From positions 930,001 to 994,000 of the forward strand of contig NZ_JAAXMS010000002.1 of the NCBI RefSeq assembly GCF_012290005.1: a DNA stretch of 64,000 nt, in the 5' to 3' direction. Positions 45,314 through 54,295 of the stretch are shown here, in pieces. Source of the stretch: Crateriforma spongiae. GTDB lineage: Bacteria; Planctomycetota; Planctomycetia; Pirellulales; Pirellulaceae. A program made the position numbers and the translations under genes. Each line of letters starts with the position of its first letter. Within the stretch, counting starts at the first letter, position 1. The notes under the pieces were generated by a model that ran no database searches, was not told the DNA's origin, and saw only the letters and a program-made list of their open reading frames with translations.

Positions 45314-46902
45314 TCGCCGCCCGTAAGGCTATTGAGCACCGACGTTTGCCACTGCGTCAATTCGCCAAACATCTCGTCGGCTATCTTGCGTCGCGGTTCG
45401 GCCAAGTTGTCAGATTCGCTTGGGTCGTCGCGAAGGTTGTACAGTTCCAGTACTTGATCGTCACCAAGGCCGGTGACAATCAGCTTGTACTGGTTTGCCA
45501 ACCAAACCCGTGTGCCGCCGTAGTCCGCATTTGTTGTGTCCGGATGGAAGTAGTTGACGAAGTTGCGTGTCGGAATGCCCTTCATCAATTTGACCAAAGG
45601 CGTCGTCCCGGTCTGTTGCTGCTGGGTCAGATACGGCTGGTCCTTGTGCGCGTTCTTCGTATCAAAACTCCAGAAACCGATCGGCTGAGAGCGAGGTTCT
45701 GAGCGGCCTTCAAGGATCGGCATCAGGCTGATTCCATCGAGCGGACGATCGGGGACATCGACATCCAAAACATCGCAGATGGTTGGCAGGATATCGCTGG
45801 TGACCGAATTGAAATCGGTGCTTGTAGGCGTCTTGATCCTAGCGGGCCACTCAATGATTCCCGGCACGCGGACACCGCCCTCGTAGTGATTGCCTTTTTG
45901 ACCACGAAGCGGCGAAGTGATGATGCCATCGCCCGGCGTTCCGTTGTCGCCGCAGTACCAGATCAATGTGTTGTCGCGCAGATCATTCTGCGTCAGCCAG
46001 TCACGAAGATCACCAATCGCGCGGTCCATCGCCGTGATCTCCGCATAGCGTTCTTGCAAGACATCGCGCAACGGTCGTGTGGTTGGCGAGCCCGTTTCAT
46101 TGCTGGTCAGTCGAAAGGACCTTTCGGCATACTCCGCGGGCAAGTCGTCGTACAGTGCCAAGTCCTCTGGCAATCCACTGTATGGTTCGTGTGGTGATCC
46201 GAACCAAATCACCGTCAACGAAGGCTTGCCGGATTGCTTCGCACTGGCCAAGAAAGGCTTGGCTGCATCGATCAGAATCTGCGAGCTTTCGCCTTCGATC
46301 TTTTTTGGCGGACCACCGTCGCGTGACAGGACGGGATCGAGTTCGAAGAAGTTGTCGTGCGAAAGCCACGTGTCAAATCCCATCGCACCGGGACTGGTTG
46401 GCGAGTCGGCCTTCACCGGTCCGACGTGCCACTTGCCGAAGTGACCGCAGGCGTAACCGGCATCGCCCAACAAGTCCGCGATCGTGATTTCTTCCGGGCG
46501 GATGGAGTAGTTCGGGGTGAAGGTTCCGTAACGATTCGGATGACGTCCGGTCAGCACACTGCCCCGAGTCGGCGAGCACGTCGGATGCGCCGCGTAAAAC
46601 CGATCCAAACGCAGGCCGGTGGCCGCCATCTGGTCCAGCACCGGCGTCTTCAAATGCGGGTGGCCGTTGTATCCGGTTTCATCCCAACCATGATCGTCCC
46701 CCATCAGCAAAACGATGTTCGGGCGATCATCGGCGACCACGGGAAATGCGGTGCACGCCAACAAGCCCCAGGCAAACAACGTGACGTTCAGGCCGAAACG
46801 AATCGAAACTGCAAAGGGGATGGCCGCGTGCCAATCCGTTGCGGCGGAGATCCGTCGGCGGAGTGAACCATGCAATGCAAGCCGAACGTTTGAGAGAGAC
46901 AT
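45280..46902 (-). CDS. S1 family sulfatase (arylsulfatase A-like)
   Basis: This 540-aa sulfatase has metal-site RPNIVLLMGDDHGWDETGYN and the formylglycine motif CSPTR (Cys109) followed by GSVLTGRHP; GKWHVG and YCGDNGTPGDG are further active-site elements. The N-terminus is long, with a hydrophobic segment (VTLFAWGLLACTAFPVVA) preceded by about 37 basic or polar residues. No later ATG is available before it, so the start at 46902 is kept. It converges on the nitrilase-type gene with a 34-base overlap. The sulfated substrate is unknown. Confidence 0.87.
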   Translation of the reverse strand: MSLSNVRLALHGSLRRRISAATDWHAAIPFAVSIRFGLNVTLFAWGLLACTAFPVVADDRPNIVLLMGDDHGWDETGYNGHPHLKTPVLDQMAATGLRLDRFYAAHPTCSPTRGSVLTGRHPNRYGTFTPNYSIRPEEITIADLLGDAGYACGHFGKWHVGPVKADSPTSPGAMGFDTWLSHDNFFELDPVLSRDGGPPKKIEGESSQILIDAAKPFLASAKQSGKPSLTVIWFGSPHEPYSGLPEDLALYDDLPAEYAERSFRLTSNETGSPTTRPLRDVLQERYAEITAMDRAIGDLRDWLTQNDLRDNTLIWYCGDNGTPGDGIITSPLRGQKGNHYEGGVRVPGIIEWPARIKTPTSTDFNSVTSDILPTICDVLDVDVPDRPLDGISLMPILEGRSEPRSQPIGFWSFDTKNAHKDQPYLTQQQQTGTTPLVKLMKGIPTRNFVNYFHPDTTNADYGGTRVWLANQYKLIVTGLGDDQVLELYNLRDDPSESDNLAEPRRKIADEMFGELTQWQTSVLNSLTGGDYGSSSGRTRN

Positions 46903-47259
46903 GACGGAACCTAGGATTGCCGCGAGGGAGGGAAGGAGAGATCCAGGCGGGACGGAACGCGACGATCGAACGCGTGTCGCTTTGGCGATGCCTTTTGGCA
47001 GGCGGGCAAACGGATCGAACCAGTCTAGCCGCCCTGTCGTGAGGCCGCCAAATCCGCCACGTGACCAAATCCGCCACGTGACCAGGCAAAGCGGTGGGAA
47101 ATGCCGTTGGCGACATCGCGTGGTGTGAAAAGCCGACTTGCGCCGGCTGGTCTAGGCCGCCGAGCGACCGGGACGGTAATATGACGGCGGTGCCGGCGCG
47201 ATCGCCTGCGCTTCGATGCTTTTCATCTTTTCGGTTTCTTTTGCTGACGCCCGCGAATT
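46903..47259. other. intergenic region with short tandem repeat
   Basis: No gene is seen. A perfect 17-bp tandem duplication, AAATCCGCCACGTGACC, occupies 47050-47083. The region separates two divergent genes and should hold promoters, but no clear consensus is visible. Confidence 0.5.
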
Positions 47260-48501
47260 TTGGCTGACTCGGTACCCTCTGGCGGCTTCAACGATTCGCG
47301 TCGGGCGGCGTGCGATGCGTCTGGATTTGCCCGGCATTTCGGATTGACGCTTTCCAGCGACCTGATCGACTGGATCGACCAAGCGTTGTGGAGGCACACC
47401 GGGTGCGGCGAATTTCACGAAGCCGTTGACCCCGCATCCTTGATGGACGATCCGGCCGACGCGATTTGGCCCGGTCTGATGCCGCCCGATTTTCTGCCGC
47501 TGATCGGCAACGGTCGTGGCGATTGGATTTGCGGCCGCGTCAGTGCCGCGGGGACTGTCGATCGATTCGTCCACTGGTATCACGGCGGCGGCGACTGGAT
47601 TCCGTGGGGCAACCACTTGGGCGAAGCTGTCTTATTCGATGTTTGGTGCCCGTTGTTACCGGGACCGGGTCGACGTCACGCGATCGAACCCGATGATCCG
47701 CGGGCCGGTGCCTGCTTGAGCGGCGACCATCCGTGGGTCCGGTGGGCAGCCGACACCGCGCATCCTGGGGCACGAGAATTGATGCAGCACGCGCTTGCCC
47801 AGACATCTCTTTCCGGCAATGAGAAAGTGACGGCATCCCTGGGTTTGGCTGACGGGATGATCCGACATGGCATCGCAGAGGTGGCGGTGCGATGCGAAAT
47901 GATTCAGAACCATCGTGATGACTGGCCGTTGATCGGCAAGCACGCTTCGGCGGCTGCCCAGACGGACCCCGATCTGGCATGGGCCTGGGAGTGGTTGGCC
48001 ATGTCACACGATCGGCTGGGACAACCGGTATCGGCGGCCAACTGTTTCGCGAAAGCCGCCTGCTGTTCGGCGTTCACCGATCAAGCCGTTCGGATGCGAC
48101 CGCCGGGCATCGAATTGGGGGATGCGGAGAATCAAGCCGTGAAGCTGTCGGTGGCTTGGTTGCGTCAGCAGCACGTCCGTGTCGATGAATTGGCGGAAAT
48201 CTCGTCGATACAGCAGCGTTATGTGTCGATGTTGGTGCAGACCGCCCCGTCACACTGGCAACAATCCGCCCACGATTTTTGGCTGGAAGCCGCCGAAGGG
48301 TCCGAGAAGGGTGGAAATGGGACCGAAGCGGTGAATTGCCTGATTCGATCGGGCTGGGATTTGGGAATCCAGCCGCTGTCGGTTTATGGTGACGTCTTGA
48401 ATCGGCTGGCTGAAATGGCGGATCGCGTTGGCGACGGTCGGGCGAGGCTGTGCCAAATACACGCCGACTGTTTTCGCCAGCGGTATCAGGGACTGGGCTG
48501 A
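47260..48501 (+). CDS. SMI1/KNR4 (SUKH)-like protein
   Basis: This 413-aa protein has an N-terminal region resembling the SUKH fold (LMPPDFLPLIGNGRGDWI, then VHWYHGGGDWIPWGNHLGEA). The C-terminal half is helical with repeat-like segments (WAWEWLAMSHDRLGQPVSAA). SUKH proteins often act as immunity proteins or binding modules; no toxin gene is visible beside it. The start is uncertain: the frame opens only 15 bases before TTG 47260 and holds no ATG or GTG near the N-terminus. It lies 124 bases before the APS kinase gene. Confidence 0.6.
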   Translation: MADSVPSGGFNDSRRAACDASGFARHFGLTLSSDLIDWIDQALWRHTGCGEFHEAVDPASLMDDPADAIWPGLMPPDFLPLIGNGRGDWICGRVSAAGTVDRFVHWYHGGGDWIPWGNHLGEAVLFDVWCPLLPGPGRRHAIEPDDPRAGACLSGDHPWVRWAADTAHPGARELMQHALAQTSLSGNEKVTASLGLADGMIRHGIAEVAVRCEMIQNHRDDWPLIGKHASAAAQTDPDLAWAWEWLAMSHDRLGQPVSAANCFAKAACCSAFTDQAVRMRPPGIELGDAENQAVKLSVAWLRQQHVRVDELAEISSIQQRYVSMLVQTAPSHWQQSAHDFWLEAAEGSEKGGNGTEAVNCLIRSGWDLGIQPLSVYGDVLNRLAEMADRVGDGRARLCQIHADCFRQRYQGLG

Positions 48502-48625
48502 CACGACCGGTCGCAATCGGACGCCCCCCCCCTGCAAGGGAACGTTGGACGCCGAAATGTCGCGGTGTTGACGGGTCGACGGCGACCATGAATTTGAACG
48601 TTTTATCAGTGCAAGAAGAATCGAG

Positions 48626-49306
48626 ATGACCGACATCGTTTGGCACCAAGGCACGGTCAGCCGACAGGACCGCGAACAACTGCTGGCCCAGCGAGGCTGC
48701 GTTGTGTGGCTGACCGGACTGAGCGGTTGCGGAAAAAGCACGATCGCCAATGAACTGGACCGGCTGCTGACGTCCGCCGGTCGCGCGACGATGTTGCTGG
48801 ACGGGGACAATATTCGTCACGGTTTGTGCGCGCCGCCGGCGATGTTGGCCGGCGAACATGGCGATGCCTTTGCAGAGCGTTTCGGGCTGGGATTTGGCGA
48901 AATCGATCGCGAGGAGAACATCCGCCGGATCGGATCCGTGGCCGCCCTGATGGCATCGGCCGGGTTGATCACGTTGACGGCTTTTGTCAGCCCTTACCGT
49001 CGCGACCGCGACCGGGCGCGAAAGATCGTCGAAGCGGCGGGCGAGAAAGGCGATTTCCTGGAGGTGTTCGTCGACACACCGTTGGAAATCTGTGAAAAGC
49101 GCGACCCCAAAGGGCTGTACAAAAAAGCACGCGCCGGCGAAATCAAGAACTTCACCGGCATCAGCGACCCCTACGAATCGCCCGCGGATCCGGAAATTCA
49201 CCTGCGGGGCGGCGATGATCGGACGCCCACCGAACAGGCCCAAGAGATCTTCGACTTTTTGGCCGGGCACGGACGTTGGACTGCGGCCACCGAATCGGCG
49301 GGTTGA
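48626..49306 (+). CDS. cysC: adenylyl-sulfate kinase
   Basis: This 226-aa enzyme phosphorylates adenosine 5'-phosphosulfate to PAPS in sulfate activation. The P-loop GLSGCGKST begins at residue 31; MLLDGDNIRHGLC, FGEIDREENIRRIGSVA and FVSPYRRDRDRAR are the APS-binding and family motifs, and DPKGLYKKARAGEIKNFTG followed by ISDPYE is the usual C-terminal signature. It is a stand-alone kinase, not fused to sulfurylase. With many sulfatases nearby, it may help handle released sulfate, but this link is inference. Confidence 0.93.
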   Translation: MTDIVWHQGTVSRQDREQLLAQRGCVVWLTGLSGCGKSTIANELDRLLTSAGRATMLLDGDNIRHGLCAPPAMLAGEHGDAFAERFGLGFGEIDREENIRRIGSVAALMASAGLITLTAFVSPYRRDRDRARKIVEAAGEKGDFLEVFVDTPLEICEKRDPKGLYKKARAGEIKNFTGISDPYESPADPEIHLRGGDDRTPTEQAQEIFDFLAGHGRWTAATESAG

Positions 49307-49426
49307 TCGGCGGAAACGGATCACGGACGATTGCCGGTTTTTGACGTTGCGTCGCCAAGCCGTGACGCTACACTACGCGGCGAATCTTTGAATAAAGCAG
49401 TGTATTAGGACGAGACATTCAGTCGA

Positions 49427-49696
49427 ATGACCATTTCGAAAGAACGTAAACAAGAACTGATCGGCGAACACGGCCACGAAAACGGTGACACCGGAAGCCC
49501 GGAAGTCCAAATCGCCATTTTGACCGAGCGAATCAACGGCCTGACCGAACACATGCGAACGCACCGCAAGGATTACGCGTCGCGTCGTGGTTTGCTGGGA
49601 CTGGTCAGCCGTCGCCGTCGCCTGTTGGATTACGTCCGTGGCGGCGATCCCCAGCGTTATCTGGATATCATTGGAAAACTGGGCATTCGTAAATAG
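49427..49696 (+). CDS. rpsO: 30S ribosomal protein S15
   Basis: This 89-aa protein has the full S15 pattern: [35 protein letters not shown] and [20 protein letters not shown]. It binds the central domain of 16S rRNA. It precedes pnp, the order conserved in most bacteria. Confidence 0.97.
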   Translation: MTISKERKQELIGEHGHENGDTGSPEVQIAILTERINGLTEHMRTHRKDYASRRGLLGLVSRRRRLLDYVRGGDPQRYLDIIGKLGIRK

Positions 49697-50053
49697 CCCA
49701 AAAGGGCCGCGACCCGAGCGACGATGGCAACAGCCGCTTTTCAGTTCGCCCGAGTCGGGCGGCCCGGCTTCCACCTGTTTTCCATCATCTTTCGTTCGGG
49801 CGCCGGCTTTCTGACGCGGCGATGTGATAGGCTCGCGCCCGGCTTGACCGTCGGCTCGGAATGCCCCGCCTGATCTTGGGCAGCTTTCGGCACGACCTTC
49901 TTGCAGTCTCTGGCTGATCGAATTGCCGCCCCCCCCGTCGCTTTTCGGGCTGGGGTGCCGCTGTCTTGACATTCGGCAACCCGTCGCGAATGCGGCTGTC
50001 CGGTCTGGGTGGAACCGGAATCTGTTGTCTGTTTGTATTAGAGAGAAGTAGAA
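49697..50053. other. rpsO-pnp intergenic region
   Basis: No gene is seen in 357 bases. A 6-bp hairpin with a 3-base loop (CGCCCG-AGT-CGGGCG, 49747-49761) could be a terminator for rpsO or a structured pnp leader; in other bacteria a hairpin here is an RNase III and PNPase autoregulation site. The pnp start is GTG at 50054, preceded by GAGAGAAGTAGAA. Confidence 0.45.
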
Positions 50054-52303
50054 GTGACTGTGAATAAAGTTCGCGTGGAGCGAAAGATCGGACGTCAAGT
50101 GTTGTCGTTCGAAACCGGCCAGTTGGCCAAGCAAGCCGCCGGCAGCGTGCTGGTGCAATACGGCGACACGACGGTGCTGGTCGCCGCCGCCAGTGGCCCG
50201 CCACGACCGGGAATTGATTTTTTCCCGCTGATGTGTGACTACCGCGAGCGATTGGCCGCGGCTGGTAAATTCCCCGGCGGATTCTTGAAACGTGAAGGCC
50301 GCCCGAGCACCAAGGAAACGCTGAGCGCGCGGCTGATGGACCGCCCGATTCGTCCGCTGTGGCCCAACGGCTACAAGGACGAAGTCCAAGTGCAAGCCTT
50401 TGTTATCGCCAGCGATCTTCAAAACGACGGCGATGTGTTGGCCATGAACGGTGCCGGTGCCGCCCTGCACATCAGCCCCCTGCCCTTCAAGGGTCCGGTC
50501 GCCAGCGTCCGCGTCGGCAAAGTCGATGGCGAACTGATCGCGTTCCCGACACACGACGACTTGGTCGAAAGTGAACTGGACATGATCGTCAGTGGTGACC
50601 GCGAAATGGTCGCCATGATCGAAGGCTTCGCCAACGAGATGCCCGAAGACCAGATGGTCGAAGCGATCCAGTTCGCACACAAGACGATCCGCGAAGTGAT
50701 CGAGCTGCAGGAAGAGCTGTATGAAAAGGTCAATCCGCAAAAGATCGAATACGTCGAACCGGAAGACGACGGTCTGTTGCAACGTCTGACGGACACCTAT
50801 TACGACGAATTCAAGGCCGCCCAACAAACGTCCGGCAAGCTGGAACGTGCCGAAGCCGTTCGCGCGCTGCGTGATCGTGCGATGGGCGAAGTGATCCCCG
50901 ATCCCAGCGCAGAAGGCGCGATCGACGTCAATCGCTTCAAGTCCGTCTGGCATGACTTGGAAGAAAAGGTCGTCCGCGATCTGATCATCGCCGGCACCCG
51001 ACCCGACGGACGTGACCGTGAAAGCCTGCGTCCGATCTACTGCGAAACGGACCTGTTGCCGCGAGTCCACGGTTCGGCCTTGTTCCAACGTGGCGAAACC
51101 CAGGCATTGATCACGATCGCACTGGGAACCGCACGCGACGAACAACGCGTCGACGGCTTGCAGGATGAGTACAGCAAGAAGTTCATGCTGGACTACAACT
51201 TTCCGTCCTTCTCGGTCGGTGAATGTCGTCCGATCCGCGGTCCGGGACGTCGTGAAATCGGTCACGGTGCGTTGGCCGAACGAAGCGTTGCACCGGTGTT
51301 GCCCGGCGCGGACGATTTCCCCTACACGATTCGTGTGATCAGCGATATCACCGAATCCAACGGGTCCAGCAGCATGGCCACCGTTTGCGGTGCGACGCTG
51401 GGCTTGATGGCTTCGGGAGTTCCGATCAGCAACCCGGTCGCCGGCATCAGCGTCGGCTTGGTCCAAGACAAGGACAACAAAGACAGTTGGGTCTTGTTGA
51501 CCGACATCTTGGGCACCGAAGACCACTTTGGTGACATGGACTTCAAGATCGCTGGAACGCAAAACGGTATCACCGGTATCCAGTTGGACCTGAAGATCAC
51601 CGGTATCAGCGAAGAAATCATTCGTGCGACGCTGAAGCAATCACGTCTGGCTCGCATCGAGATCTTGAAGAAGATGCTGACGACGATCCCGCGTCCGCGT
51701 CGTGAAATCGCCGCCACCGCGCCGCGTTTGCTGCGTACCAAGATTTCCCCCGACAAGATCGGTGCCCTGATCGGCCCCGGCGGAAAGAACATCCGCACGA
51801 TCCAAGAAACGACCGGCAGCGTGATCGAAGTCGACGACGACGGCACCGTGTTGGTGGCCAGCAGCGACAAGCAAAGCGCCGAAGACGCGATGCGTCAGGT
51901 CGAAGCCTGCACCGCCACCGTTCAAATCGGCAAGATCTACGACGGAACGGTCAGCAGCATCAAGGAATTCGGCGCGTTTGTCGAAATCCTGCCTGGCCGC
52001 GATGGACTGGTTCACATCAGTGAGATGTCCAGCGGATTCGTCAGCAATATCGACAGCGTCATCGGCGTCGGTGACCCGATGAAGGTCTTGGTCATCGATG
52101 TCGACGAACACGACCGCGTCAAGCTGAGTCGTCGTCGCGCCCTGGAAGAACTGGGCGAGGAAGACGAATTGGCCGGTGCCTTTGAAAGCGAAGGCGGCGG
52201 GGATCGCGATCGTGGCGACCGTGACCGAGGCGATGACGATCGTCCGCGTCGACGCCGTGGCAGCAGTGGCGGTGGCGGTGGCCGTCGCAACCGACGCTCG
52301 TAA
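50054..52303 (+). CDS. pnp: polyribonucleotide nucleotidyltransferase (PNPase)
   Basis: This 749-aa enzyme degrades RNA phosphorolytically from the 3' end. Two RNase PH-like cores are visible: the first with [20 protein letters not shown] and [20 protein letters not shown], the second with [13 protein letters not shown] and the catalytic stretch ending [20 protein letters not shown] domain ([17 protein letters not shown]) and an S1 domain ([18 protein letters not shown]) follow. The last 35 residues or so are an Asp-Arg and Gly-Arg rich tail, an added RNA-binding or protein-binding extension. The start codon is GTG. Confidence 0.96.
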   Translation: MTVNKVRVERKIGRQVLSFETGQLAKQAAGSVLVQYGDTTVLVAAASGPPRPGIDFFPLMCDYRERLAAAGKFPGGFLKREGRPSTKETLSARLMDRPIRPLWPNGYKDEVQVQAFVIASDLQNDGDVLAMNGAGAALHISPLPFKGPVASVRVGKVDGELIAFPTHDDLVESELDMIVSGDREMVAMIEGFANEMPEDQMVEAIQFAHKTIREVIELQEELYEKVNPQKIEYVEPEDDGLLQRLTDTYYDEFKAAQQTSGKLERAEAVRALRDRAMGEVIPDPSAEGAIDVNRFKSVWHDLEEKVVRDLIIAGTRPDGRDRESLRPIYCETDLLPRVHGSALFQRGETQALITIALGTARDEQRVDGLQDEYSKKFMLDYNFPSFSVGECRPIRGPGRREIGHGALAERSVAPVLPGADDFPYTIRVISDITESNGSSSMATVCGATLGLMASGVPISNPVAGISVGLVQDKDNKDSWVLLTDILGTEDHFGDMDFKIAGTQNGITGIQLDLKITGISEEIIRATLKQSRLARIEILKKMLTTIPRPRREIAATAPRLLRTKISPDKIGALIGPGGKNIRTIQETTGSVIEVDDDGTVLVASSDKQSAEDAMRQVEACTATVQIGKIYDGTVSSIKEFGAFVEILPGRDGLVHISEMSSGFVSNIDSVIGVGDPMKVLVIDVDEHDRVKLSRRRALEELGEEDELAGAFESEGGGDRDRGDRDRGDDDRPRRRRGSSGGGGGRRNRRS

Positions 52304-52388
52304 TCGTCGTTGGTCTTCGCCACTGTCAGGCGACCGCCGCATCATCCGGCCAATCCCGAAAACCGGTGGATCGGCGGCCAGGCTTACC

Positions 52389-52418
52389 GGCGGCCTCTAG
52401 TTTTTCGGCTAGGCCGCC
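52389..52418. terminator. candidate bidirectional terminator between pnp and kinase gene
   Basis: GGCGGCCT and AGGCCGCC are perfectly complementary, separated by 14 bases that include TTTTT. The hairpin lies 86 bases after the pnp stop and overlaps the 3' end of the convergent kinase gene. Confidence 0.5.
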
Positions 52419-53341
52419 CGATTCAATTGACGTTTGGCCGACGTCCTGAAACGTTCTCGATCGCCCTTTCCGCTCAGCGGATGGGCGATTTTTTTTAGGG
52501 CACGGTGCATCGCCACGGCGGTACGAAAGCGTTTCGACGGCACCGGATCAATCGCCTTGCGAACCAGAGCCACAAAGTCGCGTGAAACGCCGCGCCGAAG
52601 TTTGTTGAATCCCGGCAACGGTGGTTGAAACGGGTACTCGGGCAATTCGCCGGCAAGCATGCGGTAGATGATCAGCCCCAGTGAGAACACATCGCTGTGA
52701 TAGGCCGGTCGTCCCATCGCCTGTTCCGGCGCGATGTAGCCCAGCGTTCCCGAGGCCGAATCGTCGTAACAGCCGTGTTCGATACGGGCCAAGCCGAAAT
52801 CGGTCAGACGCACTTCATTGTCGTCAAACAGAATGAAGTTTTCCGGCTTCAGGTCGCGGTGCAGCACCTCGTGGCTGTGGGCATAGGCGACCGCATCGAC
52901 CATCTGATAAATCATCACCATTGCGGTGGCACGCGACATCCGCCGCATCATTCGATCCGCCAGGGTTTCAATGCCCAGCGGAAACACCATCACAAACAAG
53001 CCGTCGATGACACGTGCGTCGTGCAGGGGCAAAACACCGGGATGCTCCAGCGATGCCATGATGTCGACTTCACGACGCAGGTCATCCATCGACTGGGTGT
53101 TGCTGACATAACGTGCGTCGGGAATTTTGATCGCAACGTGACAGCGTTCCAGCTGATCGTAGGCCGAATAGACGGTCGCAAAACCGCCTTCGCCCAGCCG
53201 GCTTTGCAACCGATAACGATCCAGCCGCGTCCCCGATCGAATCGAATCGGGGTGGATCGAGCCGGGAAACAGTCGTAAACGGGCGGTCACAGGCACATCC
53301 GCGGATCGCGAGCACGCAGGGGGCGAAGACAGGCGAAGCAT
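52409..53341 (-). CDS. Hanks-type serine/threonine protein kinase
   Basis: This 310-aa soluble kinase has GEGGFATVYSAYD (glycine loop), VAIKIPDAR (ATP-anchoring Lys), HRDLKPENFIL (catalytic loop), DFGLARIEHG (metal-binding loop) and GYIAPEQAMGR (substrate loop). It has no membrane segment or sensor domain, so it is a minimal cytoplasmic kinase with a short basic tail. About 45 residues precede the kinase domain. Its target is unknown; it may be co-transcribed with the TrkA-C membrane gene upstream on the same strand, 73 bases away. Confidence 0.92.
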   Translation of the reverse strand: MLRLSSPPACSRSADVPVTARLRLFPGSIHPDSIRSGTRLDRYRLQSRLGEGGFATVYSAYDQLERCHVAIKIPDARYVSNTQSMDDLRREVDIMASLEHPGVLPLHDARVIDGLFVMVFPLGIETLADRMMRRMSRATAMVMIYQMVDAVAYAHSHEVLHRDLKPENFILFDDNEVRLTDFGLARIEHGCYDDSASGTLGYIAPEQAMGRPAYHSDVFSLGLIIYRMLAGELPEYPFQPPLPGFNKLRRGVSRDFVALVRKAIDPVPSKRFRTAVAMHRALKKIAHPLSGKGDRERFRTSAKRQLNRAA

Positions 53342-53413
53342 TTCAAACGGCTTGTCTTCCCTCGAATGGTTATCGACCGCTGGACGGGAATTCTTCAGTT
53401 GCGGATCGATCGT

Positions 53414-54220
53414 CTACTGGGCCAATTTTTGCTGCTGATCAGCCAGAATTTCCTGATAGTCACGCACTGCACGCCGATGCGCCTGATAACCACGGTTCCC
53501 TGAGCGCCGCTGGTCCAGTTCCTTCAGACGCTCGATCGGTCCGTACATGACCAAGGTGTCGCCGACGCAGATCTTTGTGGTCGCCATCGGCGCGCCGATG
53601 TACTGATCCGCCTGGACGCTGTGGACGCCCAAAATCAACACGCCTTCGCGCGGCAAATCCAGATCGATCAACGTTTTGTCCGACAACCAGTCGCCCGGAT
53701 CGACGCGCATTTCCGTCACCGCGAATCCTTCCTGCAGGTTCAGCACCGCGACGTAGTCCCGAACGTCCAGGTCGGTGAACCGACGCAGCGACCAAGCGAT
53801 GATTCGATTCAACCGTCGTTCCACCCACCGACTGCGGGCCAATAGCAGCAACAACGTCACACCGATAAACAACACGATCAAGGTCGTCCACCAGGTCTCG
53901 TTATTCTTGGCGTCCAACATCGACACCATCAGCGAGGCTCCCACGGTGGCCAGACCGATGTTGCCGAACAGCATCAACATCATCGCGATGCGACGTCGGA
54001 CGGGATGATTGACGATCGATTCAGCCTCGGTCGTCGTGAAACCGACGCCACTGAAAGCACTGCGAGCCTGGAATCGAGCCGCCTCGCGACTGAGGCCGGT
54101 CAACATCAGGGCCATCGCTGCGACTCGGGTGATCAACAGCGACACCGAAAGCGTCAATAACAGGGTGATGATTGCTGCCACCGATCGATCCTTCACAAGG
54201 GAACCGGTGAAGCTTGGCAA
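53414..54220 (-). CDS. membrane protein with TrkA-C (RCK_C) domain
   Basis: This 268-aa protein has three predicted membrane helices (about residues 13-41, 78-102 and 109-130). Between the first two lies SAFSGVGFTTTEAES, reminiscent of a K+ transporter selectivity segment. A cytoplasmic RCK_C domain follows (GDWLSDKTLIDLDLPREGVL, GDTLVMYGP). Its role may be ligand-controlled ion transport or its regulation; no full TrkH channel is visible. The start is TTG at 54220, as no ATG exists near the first helix; GTG at 54196 is an alternative. Confidence 0.68.
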   Translation of the reverse strand: MPSFTGSLVKDRSVAAIITLLLTLSVSLLITRVAAMALMLTGLSREAARFQARSAFSGVGFTTTEAESIVNHPVRRRIAMMLMLFGNIGLATVGASLMVSMLDAKNNETWWTTLIVLFIGVTLLLLLARSRWVERRLNRIIAWSLRRFTDLDVRDYVAVLNLQEGFAVTEMRVDPGDWLSDKTLIDLDLPREGVLILGVHSVQADQYIGAPMATTKICVGDTLVMYGPIERLKELDQRRSGNRGYQAHRRAVRDYQEILADQQQKLAQ

Positions 54221-54295
54221 ACGGGTGCATTCCCATCAATCGGGACTTCAAAATACGCCCGTTTCCGCCGTTGCCGGCGGCAATCACGCGTCAGG

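Noticed and set aside
49373-51640. 755-codon minus-strand open frame opposite rpsO and pnp
   Set aside because: It lies fully opposite two well-known genes, has no family features and mirrors their codon pattern.
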